From an uncultured Rhodospirillaceae bacterium (GTDB lineage Bacteria; Pseudomonadota; Alphaproteobacteria; Azospirillales; Azospirillaceae): a stretch of DNA of 64,000 bases. The notes beneath the pieces were generated by a model, which was not told the origin of the DNA, did no database searches, and saw only the letters and a program-made list of their open reading frames with translations. The position numbers were made by a program, and so were the translations under genes. Of this stretch, positions 45,847 to 55,191 are shown one piece after another. Location of the stretch: assembly GCA_937927415.1 (NCBI GenBank), contig CALBDS010000032.1:70935-134934 (forward strand), in the 5' to 3' direction. Within the stretch, counting starts at the first letter, position 1. Each line of letters starts with the position of its first letter.

Positions 45847-46572
45847 TCAGGCCGGCTCGACCGACACCGCTTCCGGTCCCTTTTCGCCCTGGCGAACGGT
45901 CACATGGACGCGCTGCTTTTCGCTCAGCGTCGCCATGCCGGACCGTTCCACCGCGCGCACGTGCACGAAGATGTCGCGCCCGCCGGTGTCGGGGGTGATG
46001 AAACCATAGCCCTTGCCGGCATCAAACCACTTCACGGTGCCGTCGGTGGCGGTGGTTTCGCCGCTGTCGGCGAAGCCGCCGCGGCGCTGACCGCCGCCGA
46101 AGCCGCCGCGGTCACCACCGAAACGGTCGCCGCCCCGGTCGCGGTCGCCGCCCCGGTCGCCGCCGAAACGGTCGCCCCCGAAGCCGCCGCGCCCGCCGTC
46201 GCGGTTACCGAAACCGCCCCGGTCGCTTCCGAAACGGTCACCGCCCCGGTCGCCGAAGCCGCCGCGTTCGGGCCGCGGACCGCGGGGGGTGGAGGGACGG
46301 GCGGTGGAGGTATCGACCGAATGCAGGGCGCTGACCTGGGCACCCTTGCGCCCTTCGGTCAGATCCACCACGACGGTGGTGCCTTCGGGAAGGGAATCAT
46401 GGCCGGCGCCGGCCACGATCGACGCGGGCAGCAGGGCATCGGGCGACCCGTCGGACGGACGGACGAATCCAAAGCCACGGTTGGGATCGAACCACTTGAC
46501 GGTGGCGGTGAGTTCCGTTGCCAGCACATTGGGCTGGCGGAAAACATGACGGGGCGGTTGACTGTTGCGCAT
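45847..46572 (-). CDS. Double cold-shock-domain protein with RGG-rich linker
   Basis: 241 residues. Two cold-shock domains: the first around TATVKWFDPNRGFGFVRPSDG, the second around TDGTVKWFDAGKGYGFITPDTGGRDIFVHV. Both keep the RNP1/RNP2-like aromatic residues. Between them is a linker of about 75 residues made almost only of Arg, Gly, Asp and Phe (repeats such as RGGFGGDRFGGDRGG). Cold-shock domains bind single-stranded RNA/DNA; the RGG linker is known from RNA-binding and phase-separating proteins. The chosen ATG lacks an obvious ribosome-binding site. Confidence 0.88.
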   Translation of the reverse strand: MRNSQPPRHVFRQPNVLATELTATVKWFDPNRGFGFVRPSDGSPDALLPASIVAGAGHDSLPEGTTVVVDLTEGRKGAQVSALHSVDTSTARPSTPRGPRPERGGFGDRGGDRFGSDRGGFGNRDGGRGGFGGDRFGGDRGGDRDRGGDRFGGDRGGFGGGQRRGGFADSGETTATDGTVKWFDAGKGYGFITPDTGGRDIFVHVRAVERSGMATLSEKQRVHVTVRQGEKGPEAVSVEPA

Positions 46573-46791
46573 GGGAAGATGTGCTCGGCTCAAGTGCACG
46601 GAAGGCGTCGGGTATGAGGCGACGTGTAGCACAAATCGCCCCGTTGTGCCGCTGGCGCAAGTCTTAAACCCGAAAAATAGCGCATGCCCCCCTTGATTCC
46701 GGTCAAGCCCCCGGCTGGGAGGTGGTGCTTAGGTGGCGGGAGAGGCACCCTTTGGTGTTTGGGCTGGTGCGGCTGTGGACGGGTACCCGCG

Positions 46792-47499
46792 ATGATGTCC
46801 GCTCTCGATGGTTTTTTCGGCTTGACCGTTGCCTATCCCGTGGCGGCCCTGGTGCTGGTCGTCAGCCACGCGGTCCCCTCCTGGCCGGGGGTGCGGCCGT
46901 GGCTGGTGGCGCGGCTGGGGCGGGCGGGGTTCGTGACGCTCTATTCCCTGCTGTCGCTGGCGGCCCTGGCGCTGTTCGTGGGCGCCTATGGCCGGGCGGA
47001 TACGGCGGTGGTGTTCCGGCCGCCCGCCTGGGCGGCACCGCTGGCGGTGGCGCTGATGCCGCTGGTCTTCACCCTGGTGGTCTGCCGCATCACCACGCCG
47101 TTCGGCCCGGCCGGCGACCCCCATCCGCCGCGCGGCGTCTACCGCATCACCCGCGCGCCGGGGTCGCTGGGGCTTTTGCTGTGGGCCGGGCTGCACCTGC
47201 TGGCGACGGGCGACAGCCGCCGGCTGGTGCTGTTCGCCACCATGGCGGTGATCGCCGTGATCGCCATCGTCAAGAACGGCTGGCTTCTGCGCCGTGCCGC
47301 GACCGATGGCGCCCGGCGGATGCGGGCCGTCCCTGTGATTCCCAGCACCACCCCGTCCGGCCGCCGCCCGGCAACCTGGATGGCGGCGGTGCGGGAAACC
47401 GGCCCCTGGCGCCCGCTGGCCGGGGTGGCGGCGTGGGCGGCGATGCTGGCCGTCCATCCTCACCTGTTCGGTGTCGATCCCCTGTTCTGGCTGTCTTGA
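46792..47499 (+). CDS. NnrU-family membrane protein
   Basis: 235 residues with about six helices. Family signatures: LVVSHAVPSWPGVRPWLVARLGRAGFVTLYSLLSLAALALFVGAYGRA and GDPHPPRGVYRITRAPGSLGLLLWAGLHLLATGD. NnrU is associated with nitrite and nitric-oxide respiration genes in other bacteria, with unclear biochemical role. No nir, nor or nos gene is adjacent here. The motif that usually reads 'TRHP' is TRAP here. Start ATG at 46792 or 46795. Confidence 0.82.
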   Translation: MMSALDGFFGLTVAYPVAALVLVVSHAVPSWPGVRPWLVARLGRAGFVTLYSLLSLAALALFVGAYGRADTAVVFRPPAWAAPLAVALMPLVFTLVVCRITTPFGPAGDPHPPRGVYRITRAPGSLGLLLWAGLHLLATGDSRRLVLFATMAVIAVIAIVKNGWLLRRAATDGARRMRAVPVIPSTTPSGRRPATWMAAVRETGPWRPLAGVAAWAAMLAVHPHLFGVDPLFWLS

Positions 47500-47527
47500 G
47501 CGTTTTCCCCCCGGAGGCTTCCCCATC

Positions 47528-48133
47528 ATGACCCATCCCCCCGCCCCTGCTCCCGTCACCGGGACCAACGACTGGTTCGCCCAGGCGGACTCCGCCGCCG
47601 GAACCGTGTGCATCGACGTGCGCCCGCTGCTGACGGCGGGCACCGATCCGTTCGTGACGGTGATGGCGGTCACCACCCAGGTGGAACCGGGCGGATTTCT
47701 GGTGATCGACGCGCCGTTCGATCCGGCACCGCTGCGCCGGGTGCTGGCCGGCAAGGGCTTCGCATCCCAGGGGCGGGAGGTGGCGCCCGGCCATTGGCGC
47801 ATTTGCTGCCGGCGCGAGGGCGGCACCGACGCCCCCATCCCGTCCCCCCGCCTGCCGGGGGAGGTGTGGCGGGAAGGGGCGGTGGTTCACATCGACGTGC
47901 GCGGCATGGTCCCGCCCGGTCCGCTCAACGCCGTTCTGCGGCTGATGGAGCAGGAGCCGGACCGGGTGCTGATCGCCCATCTGGACCGAGACCCAGTGCT
48001 GCTCTACGCCGAGGCCGAAGCCCGCGGGTGGGAGCGGGTGGGGGTATCCACCATCGACGGCGAGGTGCGGGTGGTTCTGCGCCGCACCCCGTCGGCGGAG
48101 GACGGCGCGCCCGCCGAGGGGCGCGCCGGGTAA
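47528..48133 (+). CDS. DUF2249-type protein with two repeats
   Basis: 201 residues. Two tandem copies of a small alpha/beta unit can be read: CIDVRPLL...VTVMAVTTQVEPGGFLVIDAPFDPAPLRRVLAGKGF and HIDVRGMVPPGPLNAVLRLMEQEPDRVLIAHLDRDPVLLYAEAEARGWERVG. This matches DUF2249 (a TusA-like fold) and often accompanies NnrU and NO-metabolism genes. It is 28 bases after NnrU and probably co-transcribed. Its stop abuts the cobT stop. Confidence 0.8.
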   Translation: MTHPPAPAPVTGTNDWFAQADSAAGTVCIDVRPLLTAGTDPFVTVMAVTTQVEPGGFLVIDAPFDPAPLRRVLAGKGFASQGREVAPGHWRICCRREGGTDAPIPSPRLPGEVWREGAVVHIDVRGMVPPGPLNAVLRLMEQEPDRVLIAHLDRDPVLLYAEAEARGWERVGVSTIDGEVRVVLRRTPSAEDGAPAEGRAG

Positions 48134-49165
48134 TCAGCCCTCGGCGCGGTTGCTGACGCCGGCTTGGGCAAAGGTCGCCATGCCGGCATGGCACACGGCG
48201 GCGGCGCGCAGCAGCGGAATCGCCAGCGTGGCGCCCGACGCCTCGCCCAGCCGCATGTCGAAATCCAGCAGCGGGCGCTTGCCCAGGATGTCGAGCAGGC
48301 GGGTGTGCCCCGGCTCCACCGAACGGTGCGACACCACGCAATGGTCCAGCGCCCGGCGGTCGGCCTTGAACAGCACGGCGGCGGCGACGGTGCAGGCGAA
48401 GCCGTCCAGCACGACCGGAACGCGGGCCATGCGCGCGGCCAGGATGGCCCCGGCGATGGCCGCCAGCTCATACCCGCCCAGGCAGCGCAGCGCCTCGAAC
48501 GGATCGTCCTTGGCCGAGGGGTTGGCGGCAAGGCCGGCGTTCACCGCGTCGATCTTGCGGGCCAGACCGGCATCGTCCACGCCGGTGCCGCGGCCCACCC
48601 AGTCGGCGGCCTCCCCGCCGAACAGGGCGCAGGCGATGGCGGCGGCGGCGGTGGAGTTGCCGATCCCCATCTCCCCCAGCCCCAGCAGGGAAATCCCCAT
48701 CTCGCACGCCATCATGCCATAGGCCATGGCGCGGCAGCATTCATCCTCGTCCATGGCCGGACCCTGGGTGAAATCCCGCGTGGGGTTGTCCAGGTCCAGT
48801 TCATAGACGCGCAGGTCGGCGTCGGCCACCCGGCAGATCTGGTTCACCGACGCACCGCCGTTCTGGAAATTGGCGACCATCTGGGCGGTGACCTCGGTGG
48901 GATAGGCCGACACCCCGCGGGCGGCCACGCCATGGTTGCCGGCGAACACCGCCACCCGCGGCGCGCGCACCACCGGCGGGTGCTGACCCTGCCAGGTGGA
49001 CAGCCATTCCGCCAGCTCCTCCAGCCGGCCCAGCGATCCCGGCGGCTTGGTCAGCGTGCGTTCACGCGACACGGCGGCGGTGGCGGCCCCCAGATCGGGA
49101 CCGGGCAGGTTGCGCACCAGGGCGCGCATTTCCTCGAACGACAGGGCGGGTTCGGGCGTGCTCAT
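48134..49165 (-). CDS. cobT: Nicotinate-nucleotide--dimethylbenzimidazole phosphoribosyltransferase
   Basis: 343 residues. It makes alpha-ribazole phosphate for the lower ligand of cobalamin. Visible motifs: LTKPPGSLGRLEELA, VFAGNHGVAARGVSAYP, FQNGGASVNQI, LLGLGEMGIGNSTAAAA, and the C-terminal GEASGATLAIPLLRAA with the active-site Glu region. Length is standard. It is divergent from cobS-cobC, with which it shares the pathway. No cobalamin riboswitch signature is seen in the intervening 205 bp. Confidence 0.96.
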   Translation of the reverse strand: MSTPEPALSFEEMRALVRNLPGPDLGAATAAVSRERTLTKPPGSLGRLEELAEWLSTWQGQHPPVVRAPRVAVFAGNHGVAARGVSAYPTEVTAQMVANFQNGGASVNQICRVADADLRVYELDLDNPTRDFTQGPAMDEDECCRAMAYGMMACEMGISLLGLGEMGIGNSTAAAAIACALFGGEAADWVGRGTGVDDAGLARKIDAVNAGLAANPSAKDDPFEALRCLGGYELAAIAGAILAARMARVPVVLDGFACTVAAAVLFKADRRALDHCVVSHRSVEPGHTRLLDILGKRPLLDFDMRLGEASGATLAIPLLRAAAVCHAGMATFAQAGVSNRAEG

Positions 49166-49370
49166 GGACAACGGACCTTGGCAGGAGAAGAGAGAGAAAA
49201 GCGCCAGGGGAAACCAAGCGGCGTGATGGGAAAACGGCGGGACATTGGCAGGATTTCCGCCCGCCGTCAAAGCGGTTGGCGGCTTTGTTCCAGGCATGGG
49301 GCCGCCGGCTTCCGGCCCCTTCCGGCGCGGCTCTCTTGCGCCGTGCGGTGCGGGGCCGTACACCCGGTTC

Positions 49371-50186
49371 ATGGACGGTCTTTCCCCACCCCCCCACCCG
49401 CGTTCCCGCCTTATGGGCTGGCGCGCCGAACTGATCCTGGCGGTGATCTTTCTGACCCGCCTGCCCCTGTCGCTGCGCCACGGCCCCGACCCGGCCATGC
49501 ACGCCCGCTGCATGGGCTGGTTCCCGCTGGTGGGGGCGGGAATCGGGCTGGCCGGCGGCGGGGTGCTGGCAACGGCGCTGGCGCTGCACCTGCCGCCGTT
49601 GGCGGGCGGGCTGCTGGCGCTGGGGGCCATGGCGCTGCTGACCGGCGCCCTGCACGAAGACGGGCTGGCCGATCTGGCCGATGGGCTGGGCGGCGGGCGC
49701 ACCCGTGAACGCGCGCTGGAGATCATGCGCGACAGCCGGGTCGGTTCGTTCGGGGCGCTGGCGCTGGTGCTGGTGGTCGGGCTGCGGGCGGCGGCGCTGG
49801 CAGCGTTCCTGTCGCCCGCGGTGGCGCTGGCGGTGCCGGCGGTGGCCGCGTCGGTGTCGCGCGCCCTGCTGCCGGTCATCGCCTGGATCATGGAGCCGGC
49901 GCGCAAGGATGGGCTGGCGGCATCCCAGGGCAGCCCGCCGGGCCGCCGGGTGGTGCTGGCGCTGATGCTGGCGGGCGGGGTGACGCTGGCGGGGGTGGCC
50001 GCGGCGGGGCTGCCGTGGGCCATGCTGGCGCTGGTGCCGGCGGCGGGGGCGCTGGGGGCCGGGGTGGTGGCGCTGATGGCCCTGCGCCGGCTGAAGGGCT
50101 ACACCGGCGACGTGTTCGGTGCCGCCCAGCAGGTGGCGGAAACCGCGATTCTCCTGGCGTTCTCGGCGCTGGCGGCGGTGCCATGA
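49371..50186 (+). CDS. cobS: Adenosylcobinamide-GDP ribazoletransferase (cobalamin synthase)
   Basis: 271 residues, multi-spanning membrane protein. Family motifs: FLTRLPL, a CMGWFPLVGAGIGL helix, ALHEDGLADLADGLGGGRTRERALEIMRDSRVGSFGALAL (metal-binding Asp/Glu cluster) and KGYTGDVFGAAQQVAE. It joins adenosylcobinamide-GDP with alpha-ribazole (phosphate) in the inner membrane. The stop overlaps the cobC start (ATGA). Confidence 0.95.
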   Translation: MDGLSPPPHPRSRLMGWRAELILAVIFLTRLPLSLRHGPDPAMHARCMGWFPLVGAGIGLAGGGVLATALALHLPPLAGGLLALGAMALLTGALHEDGLADLADGLGGGRTRERALEIMRDSRVGSFGALALVLVVGLRAAALAAFLSPAVALAVPAVAASVSRALLPVIAWIMEPARKDGLAASQGSPPGRRVVLALMLAGGVTLAGVAAAGLPWAMLALVPAAGALGAGVVALMALRRLKGYTGDVFGAAQQVAETAILLAFSALAAVP

Positions 50187-50797
50187 CCGTCACCCGCTGG
50201 TGGCTGATCCGCCACGCCCCGGTCATCAACCCCGACCACCGCGTTTATGGCCGGAGCGAGGTGCCCGCCGACCTGTCCGGCACCGCCGCCCTGGCCGCGC
50301 TGCGCGCGGTGCTGCCGGCGGGGGCGCGGTGGCTGACGACGGCGCTGTCCCGCACCCGCGATACCGCCGTCGCGTTGGGCGGCGTCGATCCCGTGGTCGA
50401 ACCGGACCTGCTGGAGCAGGATTTCGGTGTGTGGCAGGGCATGACGTGGGACGCCATCGCCACCGTCCATCCCCAGACTTCCGCCCGGTTCTGGGACGAT
50501 CCGGTCGCGTCGGCGCCCGCCGGCGGGGAAAGCTTCGAATCGGTGGTTCGCCGGGCGCAAGCGGCGCTGCTGCGTCATTCCCACGAACCGGGGGATGTGG
50601 TGGCGGTCATCCACGCCGGCCCCATCCGGGCGGCGGTGGCGGTGGCGCTGGGCATTCCGGCGGCCCATGTGCTGCCGGTGCGCATCGATCCCCTGTCCCT
50701 GACCCGGCTGGACCGGGTGTCGGTGGCGGGGGGGAATCCCGTCTGGCGCCTGTGTGGGATCAACCTGCCGCCGGGGGCTGCGCTGTCGCCGCCCTAA
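50183..50797 (+). CDS. cobC: Alpha-ribazole phosphatase-like histidine phosphatase
   Basis: 204 residues. The histidine phosphatase signature is LIRHAP at the N-terminus with the second His in VAVIHAGPIRAAVA; the supporting Arg and Glu are in SRTRDTA and LEQDFGVWQGMTWD. Such proteins dephosphorylate alpha-ribazole 5'-phosphate or cobalamin phosphate. Operon position behind cobS supports this over generic phosphatase activity. Confidence 0.85.
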   Translation: MTVTRWWLIRHAPVINPDHRVYGRSEVPADLSGTAALAALRAVLPAGARWLTTALSRTRDTAVALGGVDPVVEPDLLEQDFGVWQGMTWDAIATVHPQTSARFWDDPVASAPAGGESFESVVRRAQAALLRHSHEPGDVVAVIHAGPIRAAVAVALGIPAAHVLPVRIDPLSLTRLDRVSVAGGNPVWRLCGINLPPGAALSPP

Positions 50798-50897
50798 GTT
50801 TTATTAATATTTGTTTTATTGCTGCACCCGATAATTTTCGATTTTGACATGGTGGGGAAAAGATAAAATGCAAAACAGCCAAGGCGATGATTGACGT

Positions 50898-52112
50898 GTG
50901 AATGGACGTTATCAACGAAAAGAGCTAATCTTCCAAGGAGCGCGTCCTTCTTTTCCTTGGGTGGCCATGCTGTCTCCAGAGGCCCGGATTTCCGGGGCTT
51001 ATGCCCTGGCTTCGGGGATATGGATTTTGTGCTCCGATTGGGCGCTGGCGTTCATTCCTGGCGGCTCCGCCCCTTTTGTGCAGAGCAGCAAGGGGTTGGC
51101 GTTCGTTCTGTTCACCGCCACGGTTCTGTATGCCGGTCTGCGGCGGGAATTCCGCCGGCGTTCGGCGGTGACGGCGGCCTTGCGGGCCGCGTATGACCGG
51201 GTGGAACAGGCCAACGCCGAACTGCAGTCCCTGGTCGATCACTTGCCGGATGTGTTTCTGCGCACCACCCTCGATGGGCGGGTGGAGATGGCCTCGGTCC
51301 ATTGCCTGGCGGAATTCGGCTACAGCGCCGATGAACTGATCGGGCAGTCACTTGCCATTCTCGATGCCGAACCCGGCCGGCACGATCGGTTCATGAAGGC
51401 GCTGCGCCGGGACGGCGGGCGGGTCAACCATCATGAAGCGCCCTTCCGCCGCAAGGACGGCACGCTGGTGTGGATGTCGATCAACGCCTATCTGCGCTAC
51501 GGCCCCGATGGGCACCCGGTCGGCATCGATGCCATCGCCCGCAACGTCACCCGCCGCCGTGCGCTGGAGGAACGCTTGCGCCATCTGGCCGGACATGACG
51601 CCCTGACGGGCCTGTGCAACCGGATGCGGCTGGAAGACCGGCTGGGCCACGCCATCCGCCGGTCCCGCCGCGACGGGCGCGGGCTGGCGCTGCTGTACAT
51701 GGATCTGGACGGCTTCAAGGCGGTCAACGACACCTATGGCCACCACAGCGGCGACCATCTGCTGGTGACGGTGGCGGAACGGCTGCGCTCGGTCTTGCGC
51801 GAAAGCGACACCATCGCCCGCATGGGCGGCGATGAATTCGCCGTGGTGCTGGAAGGCGGGGTGACCGTCGAGGGGGCGGTGGTGGTGGCGGAAAAGCTGA
51901 TCGCCCTGGCCGCCACCCCTTATCCCGGCATCGCGCTGGGGGTGACGGCCAGCATCGGCATCGCGCTGTTTCCCGGCGATGCCGATTCCACCGAAGCCCT
52001 GCTGCGCGCCGCCGATGCCGCCATGTATCAGGCCAAGCACGACGGCAAGAACCGCTACACCCTGGCCGCTCCGTCCTCCGTGCCGGCGGTGGTTTCTCCG
52101 CCGGATCCGTAA
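50898..52112 (+). CDS. PAS-GGDEF diguanylate cyclase with N-terminal membrane segment
   Basis: 404 residues. Two hydrophobic helices near the N-terminus, a PAS domain (LVDHLPDVFLRTTLDGRVEMAS...), then GGDEF: LYMDLDGFKAVNDTYGHHSGDHLL and RMGGDEFAVVL, intact for GTP cyclisation. An RESD sequence five residues before GGDEF forms the allosteric I-site. No EAL domain. Start is unclear: GTG at 50898 gives the longest product but ATG at 50967 is possible; an AAGGAG lies between them. The upstream 100 bp is A/T-rich and contains TTGACA at 50844. Confidence 0.88.
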   Translation: MNGRYQRKELIFQGARPSFPWVAMLSPEARISGAYALASGIWILCSDWALAFIPGGSAPFVQSSKGLAFVLFTATVLYAGLRREFRRRSAVTAALRAAYDRVEQANAELQSLVDHLPDVFLRTTLDGRVEMASVHCLAEFGYSADELIGQSLAILDAEPGRHDRFMKALRRDGGRVNHHEAPFRRKDGTLVWMSINAYLRYGPDGHPVGIDAIARNVTRRRALEERLRHLAGHDALTGLCNRMRLEDRLGHAIRRSRRDGRGLALLYMDLDGFKAVNDTYGHHSGDHLLVTVAERLRSVLRESDTIARMGGDEFAVVLEGGVTVEGAVVVAEKLIALAATPYPGIALGVTASIGIALFPGDADSTEALLRAADAAMYQAKHDGKNRYTLAAPSSVPAVVSPPDP

Positions 52113-52123
52113 GGCCCGCCGCT

Positions 52124-52924
52124 CTATTCGCCCGTCTGCAGCAGGGCGCCGCGCATCCGTGCATCGCGGAAGGCGATCAGGAACACGCCGCCGCACAGGG
52201 CGATCAGCACCATGTTCAGCCCGACAGCCATCCCCATGCTGTCCCACCGCAAGGTGCCGTCGAAGATCAGCGCCCGCATGCCTTCGAACACATGGGCGGT
52301 GGGCAGCGACAGCGCGACGGGCTGCAACCACCCCGGCAGCACCGCCACCGGGTAATAGACGCAGGCGATGGGCGACAGCAGGAACACCAGCAGCCACGCC
52401 AGCACCTCCGCCCCCAGGCCGTAGCGCAGGATCAGCGCCACCACCAGAATGCCCAAGGCCCAGCCCATGACCATCAGGTTGGCGAAGAACAGCCCCAGCG
52501 GCAACCCCATGCCCCAGACGGAATAGCCGAACAGCGGTCCCGCCAGCAGCGCCGCCGGCACCACGCCGATGATGGTGCGGATCAGGCTCATGGTCATCAT
52601 CGCCACCACCCATTCGCCGGGGCGCAGGGGGCTGACGAACAGATGGCCCAGGTTGCGCGACCACATCTCTTCCAGGAACGAGATCGACACGCCCAGTTGC
52701 GCGCGGAACAGCACATCCCACAGCAGCACCGCCGCCACCAGCACACCGGCCCCTTGCGCCACCCAATGGCTTTGCTGGGCCATGAACTGGTTGATGAAGC
52801 CCCATAAAATCATCTGCATGGTCGGCCAATAGGCCAGTTCCAGCAGCCGCGGCCACGACCCGCGCAGCAGGTACCAATAGCGCAGGACCATGGCGTACAC
52901 GCGCCGGGGGGAAAAGCCGCTCAT
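52124..52924 (-). CDS. ABC-2 type transporter permease
   Basis: 266 residues, six predicted membrane helices, family consistent with ABC-2/DrrB-type exporters (PLRPGEWVVAMM, LLSPIACVYYPVAVLPGWLQPVALSLPTAHVFEGMRALI). The start overlaps the stop of the ATPase gene by four bases, so the pair is one exporter. Substrate not indicated. Confidence 0.88.
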   Translation of the reverse strand: MSGFSPRRVYAMVLRYWYLLRGSWPRLLELAYWPTMQMILWGFINQFMAQQSHWVAQGAGVLVAAVLLWDVLFRAQLGVSISFLEEMWSRNLGHLFVSPLRPGEWVVAMMTMSLIRTIIGVVPAALLAGPLFGYSVWGMGLPLGLFFANLMVMGWALGILVVALILRYGLGAEVLAWLLVFLLSPIACVYYPVAVLPGWLQPVALSLPTAHVFEGMRALIFDGTLRWDSMGMAVGLNMVLIALCGGVFLIAFRDARMRGALLQTGE

Positions 52925-53682
52925 TCCGCCGCCTCCGGCTTGCTGGTGGGATCGTCGTTGGCCCGCGCGATGTCGAGGAACACCTCCTCCAGCGTGTCGC
53001 GGCGGTAACGGGCCAGCAGGGCGGAGGGGGTGCCGCGGTCCACGATGCGCCCGCGCCGCATCATCAGCACCGAATCGCACAGCCGCTCCACCTCCGGCAT
53101 GTTGTGGGAGGCGAGCAGGATGGTGGCGCCGCTGGCGTGGCGGTAACGCTCCAGATAAGTGCGGATCCAGTCGGCGGTGTCGGGGTCCAGCGATGCCGTG
53201 GGTTCGTCCAGCAGCAGAAGGTCGGGGCGGTTCAGCAACGCCTTGGCCAGCGCCACCCGCGTCTTCTGTCCCGCCGACAGCTTGCCCGCCGCCCGGTCGA
53301 GGAAGCCGGTCATGTCCAGTTCCTCCGCCAGTTCGCCGATGCGCCGCCCCACATGGTCCAGGCCATAGAGGTGGGCGTAAACGGTCAGATTCTCCCGCAC
53401 GCTCAGCCGGTGGGGCAATTCCACGTAAGGGGAGGAGAAGTTCATCCGCGCCAGGGCGGCGTAACGGTCGCATGCCATGTCATGGCCCAGCACCGTGATG
53501 CGCCCCGCGGTGGGAATCAGCAGCCCCAGCAGCATGGAGATGGTCGTGGTCTTCCCCGCCCCGTTACCACCCAGAAGAGCGGTGACGGAGCCGCGTTCGA
53601 CCGTGAAATCCAGGGAATCGACCGCGGTGACGGCTTGATATCGCTTCGTCAGCCCTTCGGCCTTGATGGCGGGTTGGCTCAT
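52921..53682 (-). CDS. ABC exporter ATP-binding protein
   Basis: 253 residues. Motifs: Walker A LGGNGAGKTT, Q-loop MNFSSPYVELP (Gln replaced by Ser-Ser, variant), signature LSAGQKTRVALAKAL, Walker B LLLLDEPTASLD, switch His LLASHNM. The LSxGQ and D-loop are intact. It is divergent from regB, sharing the 150-bp intergenic region. Confidence 0.9.
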   Translation of the reverse strand: MSQPAIKAEGLTKRYQAVTAVDSLDFTVERGSVTALLGGNGAGKTTTISMLLGLLIPTAGRITVLGHDMACDRYAALARMNFSSPYVELPHRLSVRENLTVYAHLYGLDHVGRRIGELAEELDMTGFLDRAAGKLSAGQKTRVALAKALLNRPDLLLLDEPTASLDPDTADWIRTYLERYRHASGATILLASHNMPEVERLCDSVLMMRRGRIVDRGTPSALLARYRRDTLEEVFLDIARANDDPTSKPEAAE

Positions 53683-53835
53683 GGGCCAAGAATATGGATA
53701 TTAGCAGGGGCTGCGCCAGCGGGAACGCGGCCATGGTATAAGAATGATTCAAAATCCACAAGCCGCCGGCCAAGGCGGCACCCGCCGCGGGAAACCGTTC
53801 CAGGGAGGAAACGGAATGGAAGATATCCACCGATC

Positions 53836-55191
53836 ATGACCGTCACCCCATCCCCATCCGCCGTCACCGGGGCCGCTGCGGCGTCCGGTGCTCCGGCCTT
53901 GCCGCCGTTCGCCATGGCTCCGGCCATCTGGTCGGCCCAGGACGGGCGCGTCACGCTGCGCACGCTGATCCTGATCCGCTGGGTGGCGGTGGTGGGGCAG
54001 CTGGCGACCGTGGTCGCCGTGCGCACCATGCCGGGGTTTGAGTTGCCGATGGGGCCGGTGCTGGCCGCCATCGGCGCATCGATCCTGCTCAACCTCATCG
54101 CCATGGCCCAGCGGGGCGGGCGGCTGCGTCTGGCCGACCGCGACGCGGCGCTGTATCTGGCCTATGACACGCTGCAGCTGTCGCTGCTGCTGTACCTGAC
54201 CGGCGGACTGTCCAACCCCTTCGCCATCCTGCTGCTGGCGCCGATGACGGTGGGTGCGGCGGTGCTGTCGCGCTACAGCGCGGTGCTGCTGACCGGCCTC
54301 AATCTGGTGTGCCTGACGGTGCTGGCGCTGTGGCATTTCCCGCTGCCGTGGCCCAAGCCGCAGCCGGCGGTGGAACCGCTGTACGCCTTTGGCATGTGGC
54401 TGTCGCTGTCGGTGTCGTCGGTGTTCATCGCGGCGTACGTCTTCCGCGTGGCGGCGGAGGCACGGCGCTTTGCCGAGGCTTTTTACGCCGCCCAGGTGGC
54501 CCTGGCCCGCGAACAGCGGCTGGGGGCGCTGGGGGCGCTGGCGGCGGCGGCGGCGCACGAACTGGGATCGCCCCTGGGCACCATCGCCGTGGTCGCCAAG
54601 GAACTGGCCCACGACCTGCCCCCCGACAGCCCGTTTACCGAGGATGTGGCGCTGCTGCTGAGCCAGGTGATGCGGTGCCGCGAGATCCTGGCCGATCTGG
54701 CCCGCAAGCCCGAAGCCGACGGCGGCGCCCCGTTCCAGCGGCTGCCGCTGACGGCGCTGGTGGAGGCGGCGGCCGCCCCTCACCGGCTGGGCAGCGTCGA
54801 TTTCGCCGTCGAACCCATGGGGGAGGACGGGGTGGAGGAGCCGGTGGTCCGCCGCAGCCCGGAAATCATCCACGGCATCGGCAATTTCGTGCAGAACGCC
54901 CACCAGTTCGCCCATCGCCGGGTGACGACGGCGGTGTCGTGGGACGACAACACGGTGGCGGTGGTGGTCACCGACGACGGGCCGGGATTCCCGCCCCATG
55001 TGCTCAACCGCATCGGCGAGCCTTACATTTCCTCGCGTCAGGAAAAGGGAGGCCATATGGGGCTGGGTATCTTCATTGCGCAAACGCTGCTGGAAAAGAC
55101 AGGAGCGGTTGTGACTTACAGCAATAATCGTGGCGGCGGCGCGCGCATTGTCGTACGCTGGACCCGCGCGGTTCTTGAGCCGAGGGACTAG
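53836..55191 (+). CDS. regB: Redox sensor histidine kinase RegB/PrrB
   Basis: 451 residues, about six membrane helices. The quinone-binding heptapeptide GGLSNPF (123-129) is present. H-box is AAAAHELGSPLGTI (His241) and Cys281 lies exactly 40 residues later, the same spacing as the redox-active Cys of RegB. ATPase boxes: NFVQNAHQFA, VTDDGPGFP, GHMGLGIFIAQTLLEKTGA. It should respond to quinone pool and thiol redox state and phosphorylate RegA, which overlaps it by one base. The senC/prrC gene often located between regB and regA is absent here. Confidence 0.94.
   Translation: MTVTPSPSAVTGAAAASGAPALPPFAMAPAIWSAQDGRVTLRTLILIRWVAVVGQLATVVAVRTMPGFELPMGPVLAAIGASILLNLIAMAQRGGRLRLADRDAALYLAYDTLQLSLLLYLTGGLSNPFAILLLAPMTVGAAVLSRYSAVLLTGLNLVCLTVLALWHFPLPWPKPQPAVEPLYAFGMWLSLSVSSVFIAAYVFRVAAEARRFAEAFYAAQVALAREQRLGALGALAAAAAHELGSPLGTIAVVAKELAHDLPPDSPFTEDVALLLSQVMRCREILADLARKPEADGGAPFQRLPLTALVEAAAAPHRLGSVDFAVEPMGEDGVEEPVVRRSPEIIHGIGNFVQNAHQFAHRRVTTAVSWDDNTVAVVVTDDGPGFPPHVLNRIGEPYISSRQEKGGHMGLGIFIAQTLLEKTGAVVTYSNNRGGGARIVVRWTRAVLEPRD

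Noticed and set aside
49166..49370. Possible cobalamin riboswitch between cobT and cobS
   Set aside because: No B12-box-like sequence or typical riboswitch fold was seen.
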